Assembly: GCF_014190805.1 (NCBI RefSeq)
Contig: NZ_JACHVQ010000001.1
Coordinates: 124,001-188,000 of the forward strand
From: Flexivirga oryzae
GTDB lineage: Bacteria; Actinomycetota; Actinomycetes; Actinomycetales; Dermatophilaceae
DNA: 64,000 nt
Reading direction: 5' to 3'
This document shows, piece by piece, positions 45,127 to 54,582 of the stretch. The translations under genes and the position numbers were made by a program. Under the pieces are notes generated by a model. It searched no databases, was not told the DNA's origin, and saw only the letters and a list, made by a program, of their open reading frames with translations. Numbering within the stretch: position 1 is the stretch's first letter; the number at the start of each line of letters is the position of its first letter.

Positions 45127-45855
45127 GTGGTGGCCGGTTGCAGGCGCCAAGGTAGCCTCGCACATCGCTCGAACATCGTGAACGGCCGCTCGGGGGTGCT
45201 CTTCGATCGCGTATTCTCTGTCCTCGTGCTCGCGGTTCTATCGCCGGTCCTGCTGGTCGCCGGCTTCCTGGTGAGATGCACGTCCCGCGGGCCAGTCCTC
45301 TATCGCGCGGAGAGAGCGGGGCGTGATGGTCGGCCATTCGTGATGTACAAGTTCCGGACAATGCATGTCGGGTCAGATCAAAACGGTGCAATCACAGCAG
45401 CTCATGACCCGCGGGTCTTTCTGGTGGGGCGGGCCTTGCGCAGGATGAAGATCGATGAGCTTCCGCAACTCGCCAACGTCGTAAAGGGTGACATGGCGCT
45501 GGTCGGTCCGCGTCCAGAGGATCTCAACATCGTCCGACACCATTACGACGATTTCATGCGTGAATCTCTGTTGGTTCGCCCGGGGGTCACTGGCCCAGGA
45601 AGCCTGCACTACTTCGCAGAGGAGGAAGACCTTCCCGGTGATCCTGTGGAGGCACAACGTGTATACCTCGATTCTCTGTTGGTGAAGAAAATTGCGTTGG
45701 ACCTGGTGTATGTGCGCAATCGCAGCAGGCGGTACAAGGCGGAGTTGTTGTTGCGCACCGCTCTGGGAATTGTCGGCGCCGAGCGCATTTTCGCCCGACG
45801 GGCACACCATGAACGTGAACTGGCCACTCAGATACAAAGAGAACGGGAGAGCTGA
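45127..45855 (+). CDS. Polyprenyl-phosphate sugar-1-phosphate transferase (bacterial sugar transferase)
   Basis: 242 residues: one membrane hairpin (VFSVLVLAVLSPVLLVAGFL), then GPVLYRAERAGRDGRPFVMY, KFRTMHVGSD, RVFLVGRALRRMKIDELPQL and NVVKGDMALVGPRPE. These are the conserved blocks of the WbaP/PssA/PglC family (KFRTM, DELPQ, GPRP). The enzyme loads the first sugar phosphate on undecaprenyl phosphate and so starts repeat-unit assembly. The GTG at 45127 has GGAGGCGGAG upstream. It is the only priming transferase seen in the window and could serve both Wzx/Wzy gene sets. Confidence 0.88.
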   Translation: MVAGCRRQGSLAHRSNIVNGRSGVLFDRVFSVLVLAVLSPVLLVAGFLVRCTSRGPVLYRAERAGRDGRPFVMYKFRTMHVGSDQNGAITAAHDPRVFLVGRALRRMKIDELPQLANVVKGDMALVGPRPEDLNIVRHHYDDFMRESLLVRPGVTGPGSLHYFAEEEDLPGDPVEAQRVYLDSLLVKKIALDLVYVRNRSRRYKAELLLRTALGIVGAERIFARRAHHERELATQIQRERES

Positions 45856-46118
45856 TGACATGCGTCGTGAGAGGAATCCTCACCCGGTTTCAGCCCGCCA
45901 ATGGTGTGCCTGCGTCACCACAACGACCGAGAGCCCTGTTGACTTGAGGGCCGAACTCGGCAAAACGCCCGCCGCAATCACTCCGTCCCTAGATAGAGCG
46001 GTAACGCGATTCCAGTACATGGCGATATTTGTGGTCCCGGGCCCACGCACCGAACTGCTCGCGGTGGTTGCGGCCGGGGCTGTCCGAAAGATTGTTGCGC
46101 TGGTGAAGGAGTTAGGTC
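45856..46118. other. Gap with a possible 38-codon remnant frame
   Basis: An ATG at 46018 gives MAIFVVPGPRTELLAVVAAG and onward, ending at 46132 inside the next gene. No family is recognised and no good ribosome site precedes it. It may be the tail of a lost gene or chance. Confidence 0.3.
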
Positions 46119-47342
46119 ATGACAGCCTCTGAGGTACGACAAGAGATCCCATTCGCTCTTCCGGATATCACCGCAGACGACATCGATAGCGTCGTTGCCG
46201 TGCTTCGGTCCAGGTGGTTGACTACAGGCGCAGTGACTCGTCAGTTCGAGGCGAAGTTTGCCGAAGCGGTCAGTGCCCACCATGCGATCGCGCTCAACTC
46301 CTGTACCGCGGCACTGCACTTAAGTCTTGAGGCGCTGGGTGTGCGGCCAGGTGATTCTGTGTTCGTGCCGACATTTACGTTCGCAGCGACTGGCGAAGTG
46401 GTGCGATATTTGGGTGCTATCCCTGTTCTGGTCGACGTGGACCCTCTTACCTGCAACATTGACCCTGTAGCGTTGCGTGGCGCTGTTGAGAGAGTCGTGC
46501 GCGAAGGCGTCTCGCGGCCGAAGGCCATCATGCCCGTCCATTACGCTGGTGCTGCGGCAGAGATGGACGACGTCTGGGATCTTGCTCGTGAGTTCGATCT
46601 AGCCGTCATTGAGGACGCAGCCCACGCCTTTCCGTCGACGTACGGCAAGAACCGTATCGGATGGACGCCCGAGGACATCCCCAGCACCGTCTGCTTCTCG
46701 TTCTACGCCACCAAAACCATCACCACAGGGGAGGGTGGCATGGTTACGACCCGAAGCTCTGAAGTTGCTGACCGGATACGTAGGATGAGCCTCCACGGTC
46801 TCAGCAAGCAGGCTTGGAATCGCTACGCTGGCGGTACGTGGCGCTACGACATCGTCGCGCCGGGTTACAAGTACAATTTGACCGATATCGCCTCGGCGCT
46901 GGGGCTCACCCAACTTAAGCGCAGTCGTGAGATGGCAAAACGTCGCAATGAAATAGCGGCTGCGTATAACCAGGCGTTCAGCGCGTTACCCGGGTACGTG
47001 ACCCCACAGGTTCCGGTCGACCGAGTGCACGCTTGGCACTTGTATCAGCTACGGATCGCCGAATCGTTCGGAGAGGAGAACCGTGACGCGCTCATCGAGA
47101 TGCTCCGCATTCGGCACGGGATCGGTACGAGCGTGCACTTCATTCCGTTGCACTTGCATTCATTCTACAGGGAAAGTTTTGGCTACAAACCACACGATTT
47201 TCCAGCCGCTTTGAACGTGTTTGAGCACTGCTTATCGCTCCCGATTTACAGCAGCATGTCCGATGGCGACGTGCAGCAAGTTATAGACGCCGTCACGACC
47301 TCGCACATCACGCTTTGCGGTGCAGAGAAAGGAAAATCATGA
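46119..47342 (+). CDS. DegT/DnrJ/EryC1/StrS-type sugar aminotransferase
   Basis: 407 residues. RSRWLTTGAVTRQFEAKFAE, AIALNSCTAALHLSLEALGV, VFVPTFTFAATGEVV, VIEDAAHAFPSTYGKNRIG and CFSFYATKTITTGEGGMV match the PLP-dependent NDP-keto-sugar aminotransferases; the Lys in FYATKT binds PLP. YKYNLTDIASALGLTQL is also characteristic. It makes an amino sugar from an NDP-4-keto (or 3-keto) hexose, such as could come from the 4,6-dehydratase at 52723. The ATG has GAAGGAG seven bases upstream. It is coupled by ATGA overlap to the next frame. Confidence 0.9.
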   Translation: MTASEVRQEIPFALPDITADDIDSVVAVLRSRWLTTGAVTRQFEAKFAEAVSAHHAIALNSCTAALHLSLEALGVRPGDSVFVPTFTFAATGEVVRYLGAIPVLVDVDPLTCNIDPVALRGAVERVVREGVSRPKAIMPVHYAGAAAEMDDVWDLAREFDLAVIEDAAHAFPSTYGKNRIGWTPEDIPSTVCFSFYATKTITTGEGGMVTTRSSEVADRIRRMSLHGLSKQAWNRYAGGTWRYDIVAPGYKYNLTDIASALGLTQLKRSREMAKRRNEIAAAYNQAFSALPGYVTPQVPVDRVHAWHLYQLRIAESFGEENRDALIEMLRIRHGIGTSVHFIPLHLHSFYRESFGYKPHDFPAALNVFEHCLSLPIYSSMSDGDVQQVIDAVTTSHITLCGAEKGKS

Positions 47343-47803
47343 GCATTGGTCACTTCTTCGATCTGTGCGCGCCCTTGGCAGCACTCTACGTGGACCGTCG
47401 GCCAGTGCTGACCACCAGTGACCATGATGTCGACTTAATGGTCAGCCGGTCCCCGCATCGCGAAGTCGGCGCGCGTCTGGTCCACGCCTTCGCACAGGGC
47501 ATCATGACCGTGACCTCGGTTCCGGGCGCTCGGCCCGATGCCAGCGCCGTGCTGGTCGCCGATTGCCGAATCGCGCGTCAGGTTACATGGCGACGGGAAC
47601 CCCTCCGGTGCGCGACGGAGGGCGGGGTAAGGGCTTGGGTGCAGCCCCATGATTCGAGGAACGTCGGCGTCATCCGCTGGCGAGCAGCGGGCCATGCTAG
47701 TCAGGTGGGCATTCGGAAGCGAACCGACGGGATCGAGATTGAGAAATCCTGTAAGGCGCATGGTGCGCAGTGCAGCCTGAAGGCGTTGGTGCCGTGGCTC
47801 TGA
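47339..47803 (+). CDS. Hypothetical protein translationally coupled to the aminotransferase
   Basis: A 154-residue frame starting MSIGHFFDLCAPLAALYVDR overlaps the aminotransferase stop (ATGA) and ends inside the start region of the acetyltransferase. I recognise no domain. Composition (many Arg, Val, Ala, His) is plausible for a real protein but not decisive, and the frame could be a decayed glycosyltransferase or modifying enzyme. The coupling is the only argument for expression. Confidence 0.4.
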   Translation: MSIGHFFDLCAPLAALYVDRRPVLTTSDHDVDLMVSRSPHREVGARLVHAFAQGIMTVTSVPGARPDASAVLVADCRIARQVTWRREPLRCATEGGVRAWVQPHDSRNVGVIRWRAAGHASQVGIRKRTDGIEIEKSCKAHGAQCSLKALVPWL

Positions 47804-48321
47804 CTCGTCTGTCAACTGTGTCATTCTCCGTCCTCAGGAGTGACTTTCGCGCCAAGGCCGAGTTGATGTATGGCTCCACGAGCGCGTCGGCAATACTGAG
47901 GGCAGTCGCAGCGGATGGGGCCTCGGCAGTGATCCTCTTCCGCATCGGTCAGATCTTCAGCCGTGCGAGGTTGGCGCCGTTTGCCTTCCTACTCATGAAG
48001 CTTAATAAGCTCTTCAACGGCGTGACCATTGGCTCAGGCGCCTCGATCGGCCAAGGGTTCGTCATCCAGCATTCCGTGGGTGTCGTGATAAACGGCCGTG
48101 CCGTGATGGGTGCGAATTGCGTTCTCGAAGGCGGCGTAGTGATCGGTGCGGTCGACCGTTGGAGTCCCCAGATCGGGTCCGGCGTCTACATTGGGTCTGG
48201 CGCCAAGATAGTCGGCCGCGTCACAATAGGCGACAACTGCAAGGTCGGCGCAAACGCGGTTGTTGTCAAGGACGCACCCGCGGGTTCGACGATCGTAGGC
48301 GTTCCAGGAGTGGCGCGTTGA
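47794..48321 (+). CDS. Serine acetyltransferase-like hexapeptide O-acetyltransferase
   Basis: About 175 residues. An N-terminal helical part (LRSDFRAKAELMYGSTSASA, SAVILFRIGQIFSRARLAPF) precedes a left-handed beta-helix of hexapeptide repeats: GVTIGSGASIGQGFVIQHSV, GAVDRWSPQIGSGVYIGSGA and IVGRVTIGDNCKVGANAVVV. The His in IQHSVGVVI is the likely catalytic base. This is the CysE-like class often found in polysaccharide loci acetylating sugars. Starts at 47770 (GTG) and 47794 (GTG) are both possible. Its stop overlaps the TTG of the next gene. Confidence 0.83.
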   Translation: MALTRLSTVSFSVLRSDFRAKAELMYGSTSASAILRAVAADGASAVILFRIGQIFSRARLAPFAFLLMKLNKLFNGVTIGSGASIGQGFVIQHSVGVVINGRAVMGANCVLEGGVVIGAVDRWSPQIGSGVYIGSGAKIVGRVTIGDNCKVGANAVVVKDAPAGSTIVGVPGVAR

Positions 48322-51191
48322 CAAACTCCATGATGACGCGACTGTCGACTACCGCGCGTGCTGACGGAGTCTTGCTTGACCGCTCGGCTCTACGCCGTGT
48401 AGGCTTCTACATTGCGCTTCTTGGTGTTCCTTTTTTCTTAGAGGCATCTTCCTCGGGAAGCATCTCGTTGCCATCTGACGCGAGCGTCGCCGAAAACCAG
48501 CAGGCTGGGCTTATTGCGGCACCGATGTCGTTGGCCCTGTCTGTGATCCTTCTGATTGAGACCAAATCACGCCGACGTCGTGCTGGCTACACCGACCTTC
48601 CATCGTTCTGCATCGGCGTATTCGTGTTCGTCAACTTCGTCGCTTTTGTGGTGGGCGGCCTGGTCTATGGCGTTTCCTCCCTCGCGGGGGCATATTTGGT
48701 CCAGACACTGATCCCGATGCTTGCCTACGTGGCAGCCAGGCGCGTCGCCCAGTTTCCCACTGCATGGTTGAAGAACACCCTGTTCAGGTTTGCCTGGGTG
48801 CCGTTGCTCTGCTTCGGCTTGGTCGCGATGACGACGCTGTCTCATGGTGGGCGCCCATGGCTCGACGTCGGCGACCACATCGGACCGCTTCCGATCCCAC
48901 AATCTCAGCGGTACCTTCCGACTGTCATGGCGTTCGCGTTGGTGATGTATGCGCGGTCTCGGCTCATGGTTCGATTTACGATTGGGCGTGCGGCGGTCGT
49001 GGTGGCCAGCACTGTCTTCCTGGCGGCATCGCACTCGCGTACAGGTCTGGTCATAGTCGGAGTCGGTATTTTCGCCTTCATTCTATTCGATCCGCGTGGT
49101 CGGGGGCTGAAGCGCTTGACTGTTCTGCTGGGCGTTTGCCTTGCAGCAGGAATGCTGTGGTTCGCTCTCGGGTCGGCTGACTTGCAGAACGGGCCGACGG
49201 CACTCTCACGAATCTCGGGCCAGAATGCAAGCGCGAATACTTCGAGCACGTTGCGAGAAGGAGCCTTGGTCGAGTCGATCACCGAGACCTTTACCAGCCC
49301 GCTCGGTCGTATGTATCAGCCTACGACCGATCAGAGTCTCGGCGGCACGACCAGCGCTTATGCACGAGTGACAAACTCGGAGAACCAAATAGGTGACTTC
49401 GGCCTTAAGGCCGGCCCGATCGCCGTGCTCGCCCTCGCCCTTGCCTTCGGCAATATCCTTCTGCGGGCTCGGCGCGCTCTTGCGCGCGCAGACGATTCGG
49501 CTCCGGAACTTGAGGGTCTGTGGATCGCAGCGATTGCCACTCTCATCGGTGCTGCCCTCACCCAGTTGGTTCTTGCTGAAGCCTACACCGGCGTCATGTT
49601 GTGGTTCGCGTTCGGCATCCTGCATCAGCGGGCAGTGGACGCGGAAGCGGCATCTCAAACCACGTCGCCAGCCCGCGGGCGCGCGGACAGGTTGTCTTCG
49701 CGCCGCACCGCCGCAACGCGTTTGCGGCGAGAACCAGCCAGCATGCTCAGTGCAAAGAGGCCAGGTATTCCGGGGTCCCGTACCGTTCTGAGCTTCGCGA
49801 CGACGGTTCATAGCAGTCCTACCGCTGTGATCAGCATGCCCCGCGCGACCCGTCCGCGCGAACGCCATCTCTCGTACGCTGCCGTACGTCGGCTCGCACT
49901 CCGGGGCGACGGCGCGGTGCTGTCGAGTCTTCTTCAACAGGGTGCCCTCTTCATTAGCGGGATTGGAAGCGCCTGGCTGATCGGCAACATGGGTCGGGGC
50001 GAGTTGGCGTACGGTACGACCATCAGTTCGGTCGCTGGCATCTTCGCCATCGGTGGGTGGGCGCCTGCGGCTACATTAGGCGTCGCCGGCCAGTGGGGAC
50101 AGTCAGACCGTGTGCTTGGCCTGCTCAGACCAATCGTCGTACGGCGCGCGATCGTGTCGGTGCTCCTTGCTGGGATTGGGATGGTCCCGTTCCTCGGAAA
50201 ACTAGGGCACGCGACAGTGCCGATTCTCGTCGGCACCGCGGCGAGCGCGATGGGTGTCGTTGCTCTGCAATTCCTGGTCGGCATCGCCCAAGGGGAGGGC
50301 CGTGCAACCTGGGCCAACATCGTGAAGGCCGGAATCTCGCTGTCGTACGCGATCCCGATCGTCATCCTTGCGCTGGTCAAGTTTGTGATCGGGGGTCATG
50401 TCTCGACCGGCGCCGTGGCTTGGGCTTGGGCCGCGAGCTGGGCGATTCCGATCGGCTACGCATTGAAGTTCGTCCGCCCGGGAACGCGATCGCGCGTGAC
50501 ACCCGAGGAGAAGAATCTGCTGCTATCCATGCGCTCGTATTCGCGCGCCGCATTCTTGGGATCAATTGCTCTTTTTGAGCTTCTGCGTGTTGATGTCCTT
50601 CTGGGCATGGTTATACTCTCCACGGCTGGCCTGGGCAACTATGTAATGGCTTCGTCTTTCACTGGGTTGCTCAAAGCCCTGGGTCAGGCCTTCGGCGTGT
50701 CGATCCTCTCGGTAGCTGCCCGTTCTCAGAATGTGGTTCTGATCGAACGCCGCCTTTGGCGATACTGCCTGCTGATTGCAGCCTTCTCAGTCCTTGCCGG
50801 GGCGGCGATGTGGCCTATCTTCCGGTGGGTGCTCCCGGTCGAGTTCCGTTCCAGTTTCGTGGCCGCGATTCTCCTGGTCGCGGCTTCTGCGGCGACGGCG
50901 CTGCGGCGCGTCCTAGTCGAGTTCGCTAAGGGTGCAAACAAACCGATCGGTGGGTCACTCGCCGAGGTCGTGTTCGTCATTTCCATCGGTGGACTTTTGC
51001 TCATGCCCGGCGGCATACCTCGAAGCGCGAACGGCCTTGCGCTAGCGACGCTGCTGGCCTGCCTTTGCAGCCTCTTGATTTCTTCTTGGGTTGCGTTGCG
51101 GGCTAGGAATGCCTTACGAGCATCAAGAGGCCCCGAATTTGGTACTCCGGCATTGCCAGAGCAGTTCTATCGCGATGACCGCCATGCCTGA
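48318..51191 (+). CDS. Fused Wzy-like polymerase and Wzx-like flippase
   Basis: A single uninterrupted frame of about 957 residues from a TTG at 48318 with AGGAG seven bases upstream. Residues 1-450 form about ten membrane segments with HSRTGLVIVGVGIFAFI and TSAYARVTNSENQIGDFGLK, as in O-antigen polymerases. A hydrophilic Arg/Ser-rich linker (about 450-515) leads to a second set of about twelve segments. Among these, LSSLLQQGALFISGIGSAWL, NMGRGELAYGTTISSVAGIF and GLGNYVMASSFTGLLKALGQ fit Wzx flippases. The two functions are normally separate genes. The linker may hide an original gene boundary, for example by loss of a stop codon; an internal ATG lies at 49836. Confidence 0.75.
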   Translation: MTNSMMTRLSTTARADGVLLDRSALRRVGFYIALLGVPFFLEASSSGSISLPSDASVAENQQAGLIAAPMSLALSVILLIETKSRRRRAGYTDLPSFCIGVFVFVNFVAFVVGGLVYGVSSLAGAYLVQTLIPMLAYVAARRVAQFPTAWLKNTLFRFAWVPLLCFGLVAMTTLSHGGRPWLDVGDHIGPLPIPQSQRYLPTVMAFALVMYARSRLMVRFTIGRAAVVVASTVFLAASHSRTGLVIVGVGIFAFILFDPRGRGLKRLTVLLGVCLAAGMLWFALGSADLQNGPTALSRISGQNASANTSSTLREGALVESITETFTSPLGRMYQPTTDQSLGGTTSAYARVTNSENQIGDFGLKAGPIAVLALALAFGNILLRARRALARADDSAPELEGLWIAAIATLIGAALTQLVLAEAYTGVMLWFAFGILHQRAVDAEAASQTTSPARGRADRLSSRRTAATRLRREPASMLSAKRPGIPGSRTVLSFATTVHSSPTAVISMPRATRPRERHLSYAAVRRLALRGDGAVLSSLLQQGALFISGIGSAWLIGNMGRGELAYGTTISSVAGIFAIGGWAPAATLGVAGQWGQSDRVLGLLRPIVVRRAIVSVLLAGIGMVPFLGKLGHATVPILVGTAASAMGVVALQFLVGIAQGEGRATWANIVKAGISLSYAIPIVILALVKFVIGGHVSTGAVAWAWAASWAIPIGYALKFVRPGTRSRVTPEEKNLLLSMRSYSRAAFLGSIALFELLRVDVLLGMVILSTAGLGNYVMASSFTGLLKALGQAFGVSILSVAARSQNVVLIERRLWRYCLLIAAFSVLAGAAMWPIFRWVLPVEFRSSFVAAILLVAASAATALRRVLVEFAKGANKPIGGSLAEVVFVISIGGLLLMPGGIPRSANGLALATLLACLCSLLISSWVALRARNALRASRGPEFGTPALPEQFYRDDRHA

Positions 51192-51507
51192 CGGTGACGT
51201 GGAGTAGCGGCCCCGAGAGCTGTGGCGAAGGCGAGAGGTCCATCGGATCTGGTGTACCGTCTGGTGCGAAATGCTGCTCTGAGGGAGTCCATAGTGATCA
51301 GGTCTATGGCGTGAACCGCATGTGGGCTACGACTTCCATTCTGACTCGATCTTGTTCGGGCGCCACGGTGTGCACCCGGTTGTATATTGCGTCGGGACGC
51401 CCCTGGGTCGGCCCAGGCGCTATCGCCACTCTGGACCACTGGACCCGCGGCGACGGCAGCCGAGATCGAGGCGGCGATATTTATCGATATTCACCTGAGA
51501 ACTGTGT
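51192..51507. other. Convergent intergenic region, nothing recognised
   Basis: This 316-base gap lies between the convergent Wzy-Wzx and sulfotransferase genes. No gene or clear terminator stem was found by eye. Confidence 0.5.
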
Positions 51508-52401
51508 TCAGGGGATATCCATTGCGTTGGACGCGTGATCATCTCGTATGCGCTCGACTACCTTTTTATAGCCAAGACGCTCAAGTGTAGGGTCCACAAT
51601 AGGTCCAATTGCTATGAGTTCTTCGCGACTCAGTTGGCGTGAACCCTTCCCCACGTTTTCGTCGGTAACGCGTGACTCCACTCCACCAAGCACCGATGGG
51701 TGTGCGCTCAAATCAAGGTCCTTTGCAAGGTTACCCAGTACTGTGCCAGGGTGTGCAACCAATTCCTCGTATCGAACATTGATGACTTTAAGGTCCAGAT
51801 TATCGAGCGCCGTTAACGCGCTTTCCACCGAATAACGCCATTGTTGCGCACAGGCGACAAGGAGGCCGTCGCGCTTCAAATCTTCATCGATTCCAGCGTA
51901 GCGCACTCCCCATGTCGCGCGGGGAGCCTCCCGATTTTGCCGCGCCAGTAGTCCCATTGCGAATTTGCGTCCATAACTAGGTAGTAGCCGCGGAGGGAAG
52001 TGACGCAATTTCCTCAGCATGTATGCCTTGTCGGTGGGCGCTAGCCACTGACTACGTGTGGAGCCGATCGCATCGATGCCATCGCGAATGAGATGGATGA
52101 AAGTGGCATCGGGAAAGATCTGCTGTACGAACGGTATTCTCAGTGAATTGCTAACGGTCTTTTCCAGGACCACGCCATTGTTAGCATAACGATCGACATA
52201 TTTCGTGATGAAGCGCCGAGTTGCAACCGACGCAGTCACATCTGAAAGCGTGTCGTCTGGCATGCTCTCATTCCCATAGCGCCAGACAAAGTTGATATCG
52301 TAAGGTACGCTCCCGATGTCAGTGGCGTTGGCTAGGGAATCGCGAATGATCTTGGTTCCGGATCGCGCGGCTCCAATTAGAATTATTCGGCGTGTGCTCA
52401 T
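51508..52401 (-). CDS. Sulfotransferase family protein
   Basis: 297 residues from the ATG at 52401, with AAGGAAAC just upstream. RRIILIGAARSGTKIIRDSL is the 5'-phosphosulfate loop, and FIHLIRDGIDAIGSTRSQWL is the 3'-phosphate-binding R-D-x-x-D/S region, both diagnostic of PAPS-dependent sulfotransferases. VINVRYEELVAHPGTVLGNL is the usual YE-L--P segment. It probably sulfates a sugar of the polymer or a lipid-linked precursor. No PAPS-synthesis gene is in the window. The ATG overlaps the stop of an upstream open frame. Confidence 0.85.
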   Translation of the reverse strand: MSTRRIILIGAARSGTKIIRDSLANATDIGSVPYDINFVWRYGNESMPDDTLSDVTASVATRRFITKYVDRYANNGVVLEKTVSNSLRIPFVQQIFPDATFIHLIRDGIDAIGSTRSQWLAPTDKAYMLRKLRHFPPRLLPSYGRKFAMGLLARQNREAPRATWGVRYAGIDEDLKRDGLLVACAQQWRYSVESALTALDNLDLKVINVRYEELVAHPGTVLGNLAKDLDLSAHPSVLGGVESRVTDENVGKGSRQLSREELIAIGPIVDPTLERLGYKKVVERIRDDHASNAMDIP

Positions 52402-52640
52402 GTTGTTTCCTTCGCCTCTAAAAGACTGTGGATCACGCATTGTCGCCGATATCCCTTGAGCGGCAGTACGAGATAATCCGCGGCGAGCGAACGATCCTCA
52501 ACAATCCGATGAAGAGCGTCCTGCCTGCGCTGTGCGCGCCTTTGGAAGGCGGGTAGGGCGCGTGTTTCGAAATCGCGAATGGTTAAGATCTGATGCAGTT
52601 CGGTTCGTAGTAGGGGTGGCAGAGTACAGCTCAGCCTTAG
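52398..52640 (-). other. Possible gene remnant coupled to the sulfotransferase
   Basis: The frame that ends ...LLEAKETT with a TGA overlapping the sulfotransferase ATG reads ELHQILTIRDFETRALPAFQ upstream, which looks protein-like. It has no obvious start and runs back into the end of the dehydratase gene in another frame. No family is recognised. It may be the 3' remnant of a lost gene. Confidence 0.3.
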
Positions 52641-52722
52641 TCTTTGACCTCGGCAGCGCGAACTCGATGGTTCGGGCCGGTTCTTTTGCCGGTACCGGAG
52701 CGGCAAGAACTGTCGACCGATA

Positions 52723-54582
52723 TCATGTTCGCTCGCTCGAATGAAACACTGTCGTCGCCTCTTGCCGCATTCTGCGGAGCGCAACCGTGTGGTCGAGAGG
52801 GTCCGCTGTCAGGATCTCCGCTGAGTCGATAGGCGGGACACTCACATAGTTGATCAGCGGGTGCCTCGACGTATGAATATCTTCTCCGGGCGTGAATAGT
52901 TCCTCGGAGAGCTTCTCGCCAGGCCGAAGTCCGGTGAAAACGATGTCTACGTTCTTCTTCCCTGACAGGTCGATCAGAGTGTGTGCTACGTCGACGATCT
53001 TTACCGGGCTCCCCATCTCCAGCACCATCACTTGGCCGTCCTGGCCGATGGCTGCTGCCTGCAGCACCAGCTGACTTGCCTCCGGGATGAGCATGAAATA
53101 GCGCTCGACCTCCGGATGAGTAACCGTGATTGGGCCGCCCCGCTCGATCTGTGCAGTGAACGCTGTGATTACCGAGCCACGGGAGCCAAGCACGTTGCCG
53201 AACCGAACGCTGACGTAGGTGCCAGAGGCGCGCTCGGCGAAGCTCGCCGTTAGCCGCTCGGCGAGCCGCTTGCTGTAGCCCAGCACGCAGGTGGGATGCG
53301 CGGCCTTGTCGGTGGAGACGTTGACCAGTGTCCCGACGCCTACTTCGGTTGCTGCCTGCAGGACGTTGAGCGTGCCGAGAACGTTGGTCTTCCATGCCTC
53401 AAGCGGAAACTGCTCGAGTAGGGTCAGATGCTTAAGCGCAGCAGCGTGGAACACCATGTCGGGCTGCTCGCGGGTGAAGACCCGCCGGAGGGCGTCCAGA
53501 TCGCGGATGTCTACGAGAGCCAGGGTGCCGTCGTCGAGGAGCGCGCGCCCGGTCAGGCTCATCTGGACTGCGTGGAGAGCTGACTCGTCGCGATCGAGCA
53601 ATATCAACCGCTCTGGTCCGAACCGGGAGATCTGGCGCGCGAGTTCGGAACCGATCGATCCGCCCGCGCCGGTGACCAGCACCGTCCTGCCGCAGATCGA
53701 CTCCGCGATGGCGGTCTCGTCCAGGTTGACGGCGCGTCGGCCGAGGAGGTCCTCGAGGTTGAGACGCCGCAGTTCTTGGTGCTTGGGCTGTTCACCGAAG
53801 AGTTCGTTGATCGACGGCATGATCAGCACGCCGAGGCCGGCCTTGCGCGCATCCTCTCGGAGCGACCGGATTAAGTCCGCGCTTGCCGAGGGTGTTGCGA
53901 TGACCAGGGATGTGGCGCCACTCTGGGTCACCACTGCGGGTAGCCCTTCGCGGCCACCCTTGACCGACACGCCGTCGATCTTCAGCCGTCGCTTGCGTGG
54001 GTCGTCGTCCAGGATCGCGACTGGTGCGTAGCGCGAGTCATTGTCGCGCTGAAGTGCGCGAACCAGCCGACGGCCACTCTCCCCGGCACCGAAGACGATG
54101 ACCTTCTCGACGTCGTCGGCGGTTGCGGTGCGGCCCCAGCGGTAGGAACGCACCACGAAGCGCAGGGTGAACATACCGATCAGAGCGAGGGCTGGCACCA
54201 TCAGCGCAAGGCTGCGTGGCAGGTGCGGAAACCAGGGTGATAGCGCAAAAACGATCAGCGCGGCTGTCGTGAGCAGGACCGCGTGGCCGATGGCGACGGT
54301 CTCCTCGAAGGAGCCGCGCACATGGTCGATGCGGTACGGGCCGACCAAGAACCCGAAGGCGACGAAGATAAGAGCGGCGAGGACCGCGAACTTCACGACT
54401 GACAGATTAGTGATGACATAGAGACCAAAGTCGTATCTCATCCAGGTAGCGCAAGCTGTTGCGGCAACCACGAGGAGCGCGTCCGCACTGGCCCAAAGGG
54501 TTTGGACTGTGCGCTCGCGCACCGAGGCACCGAACGCCCTCCGGACTCCGGTCGCCGGTTCAGCGTGTTCTAAGCCGGGCAT
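52723..54582 (-). CDS. Membrane NDP-sugar 4,6-dehydratase (CapD/PglF/WbpM-like)
   Basis: 619 residues: four N-terminal membrane segments, a first Rossmann domain with VIVFGAGESGRRLVRALQRD, then a catalytic SDR domain. The latter has TVLVTGAGGSIGSELARQIS, ALVDIRDLDALRRVF and FHAAALKHLTLLEQFPLEAW. NVSTDKAAHPTCVLGYSKRL follows; the active-site Tyr is usually Met or Thr in long-chain family members. It converts UDP-GlcNAc or a related sugar to a 4-keto-6-deoxy intermediate, the natural substrate of the DegT aminotransferase. It overlaps the kinase gene by 23 bases, so the two are co-transcribed. Confidence 0.88.
   Translation of the reverse strand: MPGLEHAEPATGVRRAFGASVRERTVQTLWASADALLVVAATACATWMRYDFGLYVITNLSVVKFAVLAALIFVAFGFLVGPYRIDHVRGSFEETVAIGHAVLLTTAALIVFALSPWFPHLPRSLALMVPALALIGMFTLRFVVRSYRWGRTATADDVEKVIVFGAGESGRRLVRALQRDNDSRYAPVAILDDDPRKRRLKIDGVSVKGGREGLPAVVTQSGATSLVIATPSASADLIRSLREDARKAGLGVLIMPSINELFGEQPKHQELRRLNLEDLLGRRAVNLDETAIAESICGRTVLVTGAGGSIGSELARQISRFGPERLILLDRDESALHAVQMSLTGRALLDDGTLALVDIRDLDALRRVFTREQPDMVFHAAALKHLTLLEQFPLEAWKTNVLGTLNVLQAATEVGVGTLVNVSTDKAAHPTCVLGYSKRLAERLTASFAERASGTYVSVRFGNVLGSRGSVITAFTAQIERGGPITVTHPEVERYFMLIPEASQLVLQAAAIGQDGQVMVLEMGSPVKIVDVAHTLIDLSGKKNVDIVFTGLRPGEKLSEELFTPGEDIHTSRHPLINYVSVPPIDSAEILTADPLDHTVALRRMRQEATTVFHSSERT

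Noticed and set aside
44414..45181. A 255-codon plus-strand frame before the sugar transferase
   Set aside because: No recognisable motif, many Cys/Arg/Ser residues and no ribosome site; it overlaps the true start of the sugar transferase in another frame.
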